Source: Ooceraea biroi
Lineage: Eukaryota > Arthropoda > Insecta > Hymenoptera > Formicidae
Assembly: GCF_003672135.1 (NCBI RefSeq)
Contig: NC_039511.1
Span: forward strand, 10,380,464-10,444,463
DNA: 64,000 nucleotides
Direction of reading: 5' to 3'
Of this stretch, positions 36,001 to 47,989 are shown piece after piece. The translations under genes were made by a program, and so were the position numbers. The notes under the pieces are model-generated. The model was not told the DNA's origin. It saw only the letters and a list, made by a program, of their open reading frames with translations, and made no database searches. Position 1 is the first letter of the stretch; every line of letters begins with the position of its first letter.

Positions 36001-37740
36001 AAGGGATCGGAAGGAAGGGGAAGAATGGCCTCCCTTTGTCCGTATTTCGTTTCCTTTAATTGAATTGGCGCAGCGAGTCCGTCCGGACAGTGTCAAATGA
36101 AGAGAAATTGCGAGCGTGGTCGATCGGGAGATACCCAGCGCAACGCAAGCGTGTTTCTTCGGCTAATGCCGCGCAGCGACAGCGGTGGCGGCGACGGCGA
36201 TGTACAAGAAAGAAATTAGCATCGATATTAAGTCCGATCCCGTGATAAACGATTACGCGTACGTCATCCCGATACCTGCGCGATTAACATCGCCGAGTCA
36301 TTAATCGCGCGCACGCTCTCTCGGCCGCCCGTTACGCAAGCTTTCCCGAACAACGAAGATGTAGGTACATCTGTACGTGATAGAGAATGCAGAATACTAA
36401 CCCTGATCTTTGTATAATAATTGAGGTATATATTCTGCACAACTGTTTCATCTTGTCGTACTGTGAACGAGAACCAACATTTCGAAAATACACAAGCCTT
36501 CAGGTCAGAGTACTTAAGTTTCTTCATTCTCTCTCTTTCTTTCTCTCTTTCTCTTGGTTGGGGTTCTTAATCCTTAAAATCATCTTGAAAATAATCTTTT
36601 TAGAATTACATAATTAATACTAGGAGAATAGTTTTGAGATACAAAGTACGTTTCTTGAATTATCTCGAGATTGAGAATTAAGAGAAAAAGCTGGGATGCG
36701 ATTGAGTTCAGGCTTGAGGATGAAGAGCTGAGAGTTGAAAGTCGAGAAATTTCACGATCGGGCCTCCATCGAGTTAACGCACCGAATAATCTACCGCAGC
36801 GTGTCCTCGTCGCTCCGCGAAGCTGCCGAGGCATCCGATATCATCCTTCCCGTGCAACACTGCAGCAGGTAACCGGACCTGCGTTCCAGAAAAGAGGAAA
36901 AAAAGGCGACGGAGGCGTTTCGGATTCGCGTTTGTGCTCTTGCGTGCCGCGAGGACTCGCTTACCGATCACCGTTTATTGCGCTTTAACCGCGGACTTTG
37001 ACAAACTGAGAGAAAATTTCAGATTTGCACCGGGATAACCAAATAAATTTTATAAACAAATATCGTATTTATTACAAGTTATATTTCATGTTTCCGTTAG
37101 AGAAAACGCAAACCGATAAGAAGCACGCGGCCGGGCTTGTTACTCGGCCGCTTTCCATATTTTACTTACGACACGTCGAACATCTTTTTGCCCGAAAACG
37201 ACGTCGATCGCGACTTAATGGATGTTACTTATGGCGCCGTAATACGATTTGCATTCCGGTCAGGCCGGCGCGGCTCCTTCTCACAATTTTCGATTAATGA
37301 AATTCGTGTCGTCCGGAGAATATTATTGATTTATACACTCGTTGGATTCGTAAAAAATGATTATTTCGATGAACGACGATTTACGTGAGTGTAATGGGAT
37401 TTGTATTTCGATCGAGATTCACTTTTTCTTTTGTAATTCTCGGTTCAAGTTGCTTCCTTCGTTGCAAAATTGCTGAGGTTGCATTTTACGATATGTTTGA
37501 TTATGCTGAAGCATGTTGCAGGTGTAAAGTATAAAATGTAAACTCATTTTCGTCTTTTTGGAGTTAAGTTTTCTTAAGTGACAATAATATATACCAAGTA
37601 CTTGATACAATTTTTTCAATAATAATAATCTAGTCAATCAACCTTCAAGGTAAAATTTCATTAATAAAATTCCAAAGTACAATTTATCTCAAATGGAATG
37701 GAAAATGGAAACGGCGAATAATTAATTAAGCATCTATATT
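36001..37740. other. Non-coding, mixed
   Basis: No exon recognised. A CT run lies at 36526-36556 and degenerate purine-rich sequence at 36660-36755. A + frame at 37101-37388 is open and reads as non-repetitive sequence ending next to a GTGAGT, but I recognise no domain. Confidence 0.5.
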
Positions 37741-37811
37741 ATTTATTTAAGCTTCTGAAAAGCTCTGAAATTTTAAGTATATATATCTCGAAAATGTTTT
37801 CAATAACATTT

Positions 37812-38146
37812 TTAATTTCCCACGGAAATGCGAATATGACGACACATATCTTCTACTTCCTCCAAAGCACCAGTTTCACGATGAAAATTTTCGACTAATT
37901 TCATTAACCTGTTGATTGATTCGCAGAACGAATTAACACTTTGTCGAACGGTAGTAGCGCTTTTGCCGCTCGCGCGAGTGTAATTACTTCTTCTTCGATG
38001 AAGTCTCATAACGATATTGCCTGCGCGCAGGTTAACTGCGTAAAATACTTGGTCCCTCACCTGGTTCGCCTCGACAGTCAACGGTCGCCGATACTTTCTG
38101 CCTTGAAGAAGGTTGAGCCCCGCGAGAGACGTCGCCGAGGAAACTT
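37812..38146 (-). CDS. Possible terminal coding exon with helical C-terminus (BLOC1S1-like resemblance)
   Basis: The minus frame is open for 185 codons. An acceptor-like TATTTAG with an upstream CTATTAAT branch-like motif would start an exon at 38146. The frame ends in TAA at 37814-37812, and AATAAA follows at 37747-37742. The last 50 residues look like an amphipathic helix. The segment around SFCESINRLMKLVENF followed by EEVEDMCRHI aligns without gaps to what I recall of the C-terminal helix of BLOC-1 subunit 1 (SFxxx...LVENF, then DVENWxRxI). The rest aligns poorly, and BLOC1S1 normally continues past this point. Alternatives are a diverged paralogue, a pseudogene fragment or chance. An internal GTGAGG donor-like site lies at 38060-38055. 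Confidence 0.22.
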
Positions 38147-38159
38147 CTAAATATATTAT

Positions 38160-41100
38160 CTCGCTACGTATTAATAGTCGGTAGCATGTATGGCAGGCAC
38201 ACACATGCACATACGCGCGTTTACAGTTGCCAGAATCGCGTGCATGGACCCACAGGGTGCCCGTTTCATTCCGGTATTTGGACCAGTACGATTCTAAATC
38301 GATACTCGAAATTATTGGAATATTTAAATTGCTGAAAATGCGGTGACATAGTTTACATGATTGAGACATTTACGGTACAATAATAGAGTTTATCGAGCTT
38401 TTTAAAAGGTAGAAGATATTAAATTAAAAAAAATTAATTTTTCAAAAAGATTTATTCTTTAATTAAAGCTATTTGTCAGATTCTTTGAGAAGCGATTTCG
38501 GTGAAATTTCTTTGAAGTTTAAATATTTCTGATAAATTGATATACATATATTAAATTTACATATAGATACGCATTGTTTTTATTAAAGTATAACACGTGT
38601 ATAGAGCGTCAATATGATTACTTCGATGTCATGCATGTTACAAATCATCGAAAATTTTATTCATTAAACGACAGTTGCGTAAGGAGTGCAAGCAGTCCGA
38701 CACGTGCAAGAAACCGATAAAAACGTAATTTTATACAAGTGATTGCAATTATCGTTTTGAGCAGAAAATATAACGATTCATGAGATCTAGATCATAATTG
38801 CTATCTATTATGGTAGTTATAAACAATCCAAGTGTCAATATCGGTACGGCGTAATAAGTAATGGCGCTTCGATATTGCTAAATGTCAATTTTTTTCATTA
38901 TGATGATACGATAGTTATTATTTAACGTGATAAATGGATATCGGTATCCATCGTATGAGATGTTATTCCTCGATAAGATGCTCACGTGCGTCATCGTTAA
39001 TCTACGCTGTTTGCAATTTTTCCAATGTTTATCAAGTGACACCACGTGCGTTCGCAACGTGGTAATATTTAATTTGTTTTGCACGCATTTTTTATACTAG
39101 ACAATTTATTTTGAAGTATATAAACAATGTACATGCAGCGCAGTTAACGAAAAACATTTGTACTTGCATGTTTCCATTTCCAGATGTTTTAAAATCGTAT
39201 TCTCAGATTTGTAATAAAAGTAGCAAGTATCCTTGCGATTTAATTAAGAAAGGTAATCTTTTCTACAAGATAATTTTTCAGAGTCTCCAATTAGTTGCAA
39301 ATTTGCAGAATGTCTGATATGATTTCCAGTACATATATGTTTCTTTAATGCCGACAAAAAAAATATATCAAGAAAAATATATTGGTGCATCCTGCAGTTT
39401 CTGATGAATTTCGTTAGAAAATTAAAATTTCCGTAAAGTAGAAATTTTTAAAAACTTTATTAGAAATCGAGATTTAAGAAACAGCAATCCGCAATTTTGA
39501 GACAACGTTCTTCAGTGTAACATCAATCTGATAGTTTTCTCGAGTCGTTCGATATAGAACGATATCAAGTCGGACCGCGATTGGCGGCCGCGTTTAACGG
39601 TAAAATGCGCGAGTCAAGGATCGCGGTCTCTCTTCTGTTCTGCGACGATTGACGATGATCGACGCGGGTACGCACGCACTCGCTCGTCCCCGCTGCATCC
39701 GGGGGGGTTGCATGTGCAACTGGGCTGCAAATGCAGCGATATGGTCTCGCATGCAACGCAGGAGGCTGACGTCATCGCCGTGGGCAATTGGAGGCTGCAC
39801 CGTGGTTCTCCGCTTTGTTGATACTCGCTCGGATGAGCAGGAACGCTGAGGAACGTGCGCGAGCGGATTTATGCGAGCCGTTAGACGAATTACGGGCGCC
39901 GTGTATTTTAATCGAGTAAACACGCGGCGTTACGCGAGTCCCACATTATTTACGTCACCCGCGTCTGATAATTGATCTGCACGCGGATAATTGAACGTAT
40001 ACGGTTCCGTTTACTGCGGTTGCGGTTTTTTTTCTCGGAGGTTCCTTGCACATTTGGAGTGAAGAATCTTTCGTGGGAAGTACTTGTTTATTGCATTCTT
40101 TCGTTTTTTAATGTTTCAATGTTTATAGCTGAAGATGTCGAATTAAATTTTTGAATAAATGCGGCATATAAATTAATAGAAAAACGACATCTTGTTAGGT
40201 GGTTTTCGTATTTGCATGTGATATCAGATTCCCCAAACTTTTTATTTCGAATTTGTAACATGTATTGCATAATTGTTGTGTGGATACAAACTTCTGTGTA
40301 TATTATATAACTAGAAATGTTTTGTATCATGAAATTTTATTGCGTTTTTATTTACTTTAATATTTCACTGCATTTTATTGTATTAGATTGTAAAAATATA
40401 TTTGTGTTGTCCCGAGTATTACGAACCGGAAAAGTGGCTAGAGAAGAGTTAAAGAGAAGGCGGAGTTTATTTTGCAGTGAATATCGAGGAAACGCTGGAT
40501 CCAATACTAAATCTTAATGAACGTCATTCGCAGCAACCTGGGAAGTAATCTTGAAAAGAGCTGCGACTCGTTTACAGCGTCAAAGCTCGCGGGAATTTTC
40601 CCGCGCGTCTCATTTGCATGCTCGCATACCTTTACAGCGTCGCGTCCGCAGAATTTCGAGGACGTTTTTACGCATTCGCTTATCGTAAGACCTTAAGAAA
40701 GAACTAGAGACACAGTCCCGCGCGTTAAAACGAAGCTGCTATTTAAATGTTAAAGACTCATTTAATGAACATCTTAAGCTAACAACGAAAAATATTAATT
40801 TCGCAATGCTGAAATTCTAGGATTTTCGGATTCTAGAGGTTGAATTCTCTGTTTCAAGAATTTTCAGATAAAAATGTTTAAATTTCTAAACTTTTAGATT
40901 AATGAATCTTTGATAATTTGTAAAAATCATAATAATTTTAATTATATTCATATTTTTATCAATTCTTATTTATATGTTAATTTAAATGTAAATATATATT
41001 TTTCAGATTTTTATAAATTTCAAATTCCAGAATGAGAAGATACTTCAAAGTTTTTGGACTTATAAAATCATGATATATTTCCGAAATCTTCAATTTTTGA

Positions 41101-42100
41101 GTTTCCAAATTTCTCAGGATAAAAAAAGTTTAAAAAATTACGAAAAGTGACTTCTACGGGTTCGTTTATACCAAGTCACTTGATGACTTTGCTAGAGATA
41201 TACGGGGCAACCTCGGCGACGATGATGCTTATTATTTAAACGTGCACGAGGGTCTTATGTTAATAACGAGCAATAATTAATTCAGATTATGACAAGGGAT
41301 CATTTGTTCTTCCGCGGAACCTCAGCGTGCGCGTACATTACAACATAATGCGTGCCGCGCAATGCAAATCGATGCATATATCTTAATAAATTGCGAATAA
41401 CGCGCAATCGTGATTCTATCGGTTCGTGCATTATATGCGAGCCTATTAGTTATGCGATATCGCAATTACAGTCTCGCCAACAATGCGCCGTTATCTTGAG
41501 GTTGTTGCTGTTATCCTGAGAAATTTCTAATTGTTACATTTCTGAATGCTTAACTCATGCTCAAACTTTTCCAGATTTTCTTTAATTATTTCAATTTTCA
41601 GATAATTAAACTCTCGGATCCTCGCAAGTCCAGATGTTTAAATATTAATATCATAGAATTCTTAAATATTTATATCTACTGAAATTTATGGAGGCACAGA
41701 TTTCCGGATTCTTAAATCACCGCCTGTTGAGAAAACAATAAAAAACTCGTCACATTTTTCACAAACTACGTATTTCATTCGTGTAGTAACACACAAATTC
41801 GCATGTAAATGATATTCTCGATTTGTCAGTATCTTTCAGTTACACGATGGATCGCTGTGCGAGTCGTGCAGTGCAGTTGAGGCCAATTTTACACGAGGTC
41901 ACGTTTCAAAATGTTTCGTTTGCATGCGACTCAGATGCTGAATTGAAATGCTTAGCGGACGCTCTTTATACGTATTCGATGACCACGTTTCTAATTAACT
42001 ATTATTAAAAATAGATTTTTATTACAGTGGGAGACATTGATTGCGATCTAGATTATACGCAACTCGCGTAATTGCACGCTAAACTCGTCGAGGCTGTCAT
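38160..42100. other. AT-rich non-coding stretch with degenerate repeats
   Basis: No exon recognised. A GC-richer patch at 39560-39960 contains a perfect CRE (39767-39774) and TTGCATGTGCAA near 39707. 40800-41120 and 41520-41720 share a degenerate motif built around TTTC.GATTCT and AATTTCTAAA. Confidence 0.55.
39767..39774. promoter_or_regulatory. Perfect CRE palindrome TGACGTCA
   Basis: An exact CREB/ATF-family consensus in a CpG-rich patch surrounded by AT-rich DNA. The patch also has repeated GCATG/TGCAA motifs. Confidence 0.3.
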
Positions 42101-42257
42101 CCGAGCTTTGGCGAGTGCACTCTGCCACATCTCGTTGCTGCTTGGAGTCATCCCGTTTTCAGGAAACCCGTTCCCGCGTCGCGAGACGCCTTTGATCCTG
42201 CGACCCTAATGCCCACCCGTTATCCTCGAATTCTCGAAGACGGAATGTGAATGAAGA

Positions 42258-42284
42258 GCCGGCCGGTCGGCCAACCGGCCAGCC
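42258..42284. repeat. GC-rich inverted repeat
   Basis: GGCCGGT (42261-42267) pairs with ACCGGCC (42274-42280) across a six-base GC-rich spacer. It is a near-perfect palindrome. Confidence 0.8.
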
Positions 42285-45200
42285 AGTGAGACTGCGACCA
42301 TTCGACTTGTTAATATTCCGTCTGGCCTGGGACGCGAGTGTATTCTTTTTAAAGATGTGATGCCTGCATCCTCTCCACCAATGTATTATTAAAGAATACG
42401 CGAATGTTGCATAAATCGTAAATGCGAAGGCGTGCGCTTTTTCCCGGCTCGGCGCTGCGCAATTTTGCGCTCGGCGCAACGACGTGACGCGGTCTGAAAA
42501 TATACGGTTCGAATAGCCGGTGAGACCGAAGAATTCGCATTTTACATTTGTGTCATATCACACGAAGATATGTGCCATTCCATGTTTTTGATGGCAGCTG
42601 AGACCCGTCGAAAGTGGCGGAAGACCAATCTACCCGATGAGAGTTGAGGGTTGGGAATTGAGAATCGAGAGAGAAAAAGAGGGAAAGAGAGCTGAATCTT
42701 TGAGAATCGCGTATAATAAATTAAAGTTTGAAAGTAACGAGCTATGCGAAATGCTTGAATTTATATGTTAACGTATGTTGTGCAAATTCTGTTATTGGAA
42801 GATTAAAATATATAATATATGAAAAAGAGGGAGAAGAATATATAGAAAAAACATAAGATAATAAAAGACGAATATGAAAATAATTATTTTTCATCAGTAA
42901 GAAAATTATAATTATTATTTTATACATACATCAATTTAATACAAATTTATTATGTATTTAATTAGTGAACACTATTAACTTGAACATCATATAACAATAA
43001 TAAAGTGACTCACTACTTTCAGGTGTTGGCAATATCGCATTAAATAAAAACTTTATTACATAACTATTAGCATCACTTATCAGCGGAATTTCTTAGAAAA
43101 TTGCTATCGTTCTTCTTTGTGAGGTGTGGTGATGAAGCTTAGCGTAATGTGCTGTACCTTCACTTCCGAGGGTAGTGCCTACATGAATAAACTTGCACTT
43201 TGATTCACTTGGACTGCTTTAACGTTATCTTTAATCATGCATTTTACACTGTCATTGCACGAAGACGACAGCAAAGAAAAATATTTATAAGGAAAGAATA
43301 TTTTGTATTAACTTATGTGATCAAAAAACAAAATCTGAAAAGTATTAAATAGATTCCAACGAATTCTGATTTAAAATTGCATTTTTAAAAGAAGGAAAAT
43401 TTATTCTACTTATCAACATTTTTTGCTTTACTATTAATAATAATATGTGAGCAACATTTTAAATTAAACCGTTACAGATTTAGTGTGTATGCAAGATATA
43501 AAGGAAATCATCAAAAAGTAAATTTTTTCGTAATTTCTCAATTTTCAAAAGCTTAGTGTTTTATATAATATTACATTTTATATAAAAAATATTCTAACAT
43601 ATAGATTTTTTTACTGTGTGTAATATGATATATTATAAAATAATACGTTAAAATTTGAGATCGAGATAGATGCTTTTTAAGACATTCAAAATAGTATTTC
43701 CAGAATTAATTTTCCGAAGATAACTGTTCTCTCGTGTATTTCTAACTTTATTATCTTCAATACGCATTCAAATATTTTATTTATAAAATGTAGGGCGCTC
43801 AGATCTAACAGACAAATTTTCGATAATCTTCTTCCATATTTATCTCTTTCATTTATCTAACTTCGGTGCAATTTAAGAAATTTCTAAAATGTATGAAAAT
43901 AAAATAGGAGAGACACGCGTATTTTTGGAAGAAGCTCTTTAATCAGCTCACTTCTCGTGCATGTCATAATTGATCAAGCGAACTTACAGTTCATGAAGCA
44001 TCCTGAATGCAAATAATTCGCTACTTCAAATCATATCGGCAAATTGGTCAGAATTACACGAAAACTGTACAAACATGTGGCACTCAATAGTTTCAATATT
44101 TCAGATATGTACGATTAACCGGTGTATTTCTCGCGATCATTATTGCGATATTTATCGAGTCTACTTTCTGTGAGTGCGGTGCAGAACCGGAGTAAAAAAG
44201 AAAGATCATTATATGCACGCGCAAAATGGATATCTTGATTTCTAGATGCGTTAATTTCCCCGGAGATCTCATCGCCCAGAACTCACGAGCGCGTCCGCGT
44301 ATCGGCGCGTGTATGAGACTCGTTTAAAAACTAGGACATACCTTTTTTTGTTTCCTGCTTTTCTTTTTTTTTATCAATATGCATCGGTGATCGACTTTTT
44401 CTTTCCTGGCCGCGTGTCGGACCGCTTTTCAAACCGACGTAATTATCCGGTGGCGCGCCAATATTTTCGCACAATATACGAATTATGGTCTCTCTTTCTT
44501 GCATATTCATGCCGCGTAATTAAAGCCCAGTTCGCGCCGCTGCTGCCGATGGTCGAATTAGTTTTACATCAGAGACCCGGCGTGCGAGCCGATACCCATA
44601 CTTGAATTTTGCGTTCAAAAGCGATCTATGTACTACGCCGATTCAATAGTGCTCGATTCAACTATTTGTGAACGGTATCGAATATCGGTCGTCTTGTTGT
44701 ATTCAAATCATTGAATTGTATTGAAATTTTTGTGTTGAAATCATTTACCATTCTACGAGAAATGTTTTCGAGAATGTTGTGTAACTTGTACAAAATCATA
44801 TTTAAAAGTTAACATAAGTTTTCAATAATTCATCATTACGAAGAAGATTCCTGAGATAGCTTTTATGTTTGAAGGACTTGGAGTTTACATTTACGACGCA
44901 AAGTTTATCGTGAAATAAAAATCGTATAATTGTAAATTAGCAGCTGCGTGCAGCGTACTTGAACAAAATTAATGCTCGATCCATCTGCCGTGCACTTGAT
45001 ATTCCGCCTATCTCGAGCGCCCAAAAATATGTCTTAATTATAGGTTCCATCTTAGATAACTTCAATCAGGTTTTGATTGATTATGTAAAACGGTGCGCAG
45101 ATTATGCAAGATGAGGGCGATGCATGTGCACTGACTCTTGATCGGCAGACAAATTACAGACGAGCTACGACTGAAACGGCTTCAGCGTCGCGAATCCTGC

Positions 45201-45706
45201 TGCATCGGACGTAACGAGAGACCTCGGTGGAAAATTACGTCGACGCCGGGCGTCTTCGTTTGCCACCTTCGCACCCACTTAATCGCTTAGCCGTTGTGAT
45301 CGGACGGAGAGTGAGGTTTATCGTTGTTTCGCTCTGCCGCAGATAGCCGGATCATGAGAGTCGAAAGCGAGATTCGGCGTCGGTCGCCGCCGGCGGCGGC
45401 GCATAATCGCAATTATGTCTGGGCGCTTGACCTACGCCAACCTTCGAAATCGCGAAGGTGAGAATTCCGACGTGCAAAACGCCGCCGTGCCAGACGCTAT
45501 TCGCAGTCGCGCGCGCGAGAGAGGGGCGAGCTCGTTAAAGTAGGTGCTTTTTGCGAAGGCGTTGAAGAGCGGATCTGCATGCGCGCTAAGCGACTAGACG
45601 CGTACGTTCGCTTTATTGGTATGACGAGGCATCTCGTGATTTTTATCCTATAATTTTCTTACCGTTAATCGTCTGATCGTTATATCGTATCGAATCGTAT
45701 CGAATT

Positions 45707-45746
45707 TCGATCATATGATCGAGATTATGGAAGCTGGCAGCTTCCA
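45707..45746. repeat. Two adjacent palindromes
   Basis: TCGATCATATGATCGA (45707-45722) is a perfect 16-bp palindrome. TGGAAGCT and AGCTTCCA (45728-45735 and 45739-45746) form an 8-bp stem around GGC, only five bases further on. Confidence 0.9.
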
Positions 45747-47076
45747 CATAGATGCATGCGTCGTCGTGGACGAATTTGATCGATCTAGAACGTTGTGCAA
45801 ATAAATTCTTCAATTCTGCAATTTTTTTGTTAAATAGCTATTGAATTAAATAACATCCTGGTATAGATGTGTCAACGTAATTTTTAATTGCACTCATTAA
45901 AACGATTCATTCTTACGTAATTTCACGTAAGATAACAGCGAAGATAATATTCATGTTTTCGAGGCACAGATTTAAATAAGGTGTAAAGGTCGAGGAAACT
46001 GTGGTACTTGCGATCTAATTTTGCCAGAAAATTGCAGATAAATTAGGTTTGCTATAAACTTTACAACGTAATAGTTACTTTTGCGACATTCGTTTTGCTT
46101 TTAATTGTATTCCGAGACGCGCACAAAATTTTTTGAGCATTAATAGCCAATATAAGGAGCAGATATAAGAATAGAATCTGTTAAAACGCGATTCCAGTTT
46201 AGTTTAGTTCATTTTCTGTCATTATGGTCGGATTTGAACCTCCCTTTACTCGGAAGAACTAATGGACTCGTTAAAATTTTGATCGCGCGAACTATATTTA
46301 TGACATGTCAGACTGACAGGCTCCAAAATTACATTCCCAAATGCCGCCGTTGCTGGCGTGAAGTAACGCAGACGTCGGAAATCGATATAATTTGTTACTC
46401 GACCGACTTATTTTTGTCCAGCGAATTTAGCGTAAATGAAATGCGTGTCACCGCCGGTGTACTCGACCTAAATCTTTAAGAAGCGCCTCTTAAAGTCTAT
46501 TGCATAATTACTTAACGATTAATCGGATTAATAATTAGCAAGATTGTATTATTGACTGTGTCAATATGTGGAATTATAGCAAGAGCTATATATAACTCTT
46601 TACATTCGAGGAATATAATTAGAATAGAATGAGCAGAGCAAAATTTTTGAAGACAAGGTAACTCGATTGCAAGTATCCTGCGATAAGATTGATGAGACAT
46701 TAATTCGGGACATTAATTACAAGGCTGATAGTTAATCCACGGTGCGGTAGTCGGTATGAGGTCAGCTGCAGTCGACGATTACTGTACTACCAAAAATGCG
46801 TCGAACTAAGAATACCTTATCGGCTCGATCGGATTTGGACTCGAATTAAGGCACGTTCACGACGACACAACGTATTTATACCATCGTATTTGACCAAGTA
46901 GCTTTAAGAAAGTTTACAGATTGAAACATCACATTCACGTAATTTTTCTCCTCATTGGAAATGACGTGAAAACCACTTTAGTTTCCCCATAGATACTTTG
47001 GAAGCGCTAATTAATTTCAATTAAAGCCGTATTTCATAACTAATTGTAATAATGTCAGCGAACAAGATTATCAATC

Positions 47077-47102
47077 ATTATTATTATTATTATTATTATT
47101 AT
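47077..47102 (+). repeat. (ATT)n microsatellite
   Basis: Eight or more ATT units in direct tandem. Confidence 0.95.
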
Positions 47103-47248
47103 ATAACAATAATGAAGTCTCGGAATAAAGGCTGATTATGATCAATGCTGATGCCATCGATCTTGATCCGGCGTGCCATGCAGATCACAGATCCTGCAAA
47201 TCTGCGTATCCGACATAGACTTGGAAAGATGATCGCTCTGGATAGACA

Positions 47249-47276
47249 GTGTATACATACATACATACAGACATAT
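47249..47276 (+). repeat. (CATA)n microsatellite
   Basis: CATA tetranucleotides repeat about five times, then degrade into CAGACATATATG. Confidence 0.85.
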
Positions 47277-47309
47277 ATGTACATTTGTATAAAAGTTTTA
47301 GCTCGCGTG

Positions 47310-47720
47310 CTCGCTCACGCTCGCGCACGCGTGAAGAGGAAAGCGTCTCGCTCTCCCGCGTGCATATAGATAAACCGGGCGACTCGTTGTCCAAGGTCGG
47401 TGCTCAAGGCTGTCGGTGACGTCACTGGACCTCTTCCTCGAGCCCCTCGCGCCTCCACGATCCACCACGGTGGAGCGCCTGCTCCGCGCGTGGCGGCTCC
47501 TCCGGCACCTTCTAATATGACGACTTGGCGTTCACATCCGCGACACGAGGCAGATACCCAGGCTGGCCACTTACCGCCGCCTGACCTCTTCTGTCCCGTT
47601 CTCCTTCTCCACCTTCGCTTCTTCTTCATCATCTGCTTCCTCGTCACAGCGCGCGCGCGAGTGCGAGTACGCGCCGCGCACGTGACGAGCGCGTAAATCA
47701 AATCTCACTTCGTTCCGTAC
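47310..47720. other. GC-rich block with CRE and minus-strand donor-like site
   Basis: GC-rich and open on both strands (98 codons plus; 128 and 67 codons minus), which argues against a single real frame. It holds a perfect CRE TGACGTCA at 47417-47424. On the minus strand a consensus donor GTAAGT follows GGCG (donor at 47574-47569), which could end a first exon of a minus-strand transcript. I recognise no protein. Confidence 0.25.
47417..47424. promoter_or_regulatory. Perfect CRE palindrome TGACGTCA
   Basis: An exact CREB/ATF-type consensus inside the GC-rich block at 47.3-47.7 kb. This is the third perfect copy in the window. Confidence 0.35.
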
Positions 47721-47781
47721 CAGTAAAAACGGCGGTCCGACAGCTCTTTTAATCGCGAGGGTCAACGGTAGCACCTATTTC

Positions 47782-47806
47782 TCCCCTTCAGGAAAGCTGA
47801 AGGGGA
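47782..47806. repeat. Short perfect hairpin
   Basis: TCCCCTTCAG (47782-47791) pairs perfectly with CTGAAGGGGA (47797-47806) around a GAAAG loop. In RNA this would be a stable 10-bp stem. It lies 27 bases left of the fold-back element. Confidence 0.9.
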
Positions 47807-47833
47807 ATGCCTTTTGCCTTGCTCCGCCGAGTC

Positions 47834-47980
47834 CCTTAGGGCCAGTTGTTCCAACTTTCTGGTAAGCTAACTAATAGTTAAATCATATATCTGTCTCTGT
47901 TTTCTCTTCAAAAGAAACAAAGACAAACACATGTTTTAACTGTTAGCTTACCAAGAGAGTGGAGCAATCAGCCCTTAAGG
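47834..47980. mobile_element. Fold-back MITE, about 147 bp
   Basis: Almost the whole element is one inverted repeat. The left arm begins CCTTAGGGCCAGTTG and contains GGTAAGCTAAC. The right arm, read in reverse complement, begins CCTTAAGGGCTGATTG and contains the same GGTAAGCTAAC. Pairing continues inward through AGTTAAA and TGTCTcTGTTT to a small centre. There is no coding capacity. The structure is typical of miniature inverted-repeat transposable elements moved in trans. The TTAA in the right end recalls TTAA-targeting elements, but no clean target duplication is visible. Transcribed, it would give a long hairpin RNA. Confidence 0.75.
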
Positions 47981-47989
47981 AGCTCGAGA

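Larger units (their letters stand above)
42101..47076. other. Non-coding; CpG-rich patches in AT-rich DNA
   Basis: No exon recognised in about 5 kb. Items: an imperfect GGCCGGT/ACCGGCC inverted repeat at 42258-42284, purine-rich degenerate repeats at 42635-42700, AT-rich sequence at 42700-44150, a CpG-rich block at 45150-45610 with the palindrome CGCCGCCGGCGGCG (45385-45398), and twin palindromes at 45707-45746. Confidence 0.55.

Noticed and set aside
38253..38265. CAGGGTGCCCG as a left transposon end
   Set aside because: Not preceded by TA, diverges after CAGGGTG, and has no partner end nearby.
46215..46250. tRNA T-arm-like GGATTTGAACC (minus strand GGTTCAAATCC)
   Set aside because: The flanking bases do not form a 5-bp T stem and no anticodon, D arm or acceptor stem can be built.
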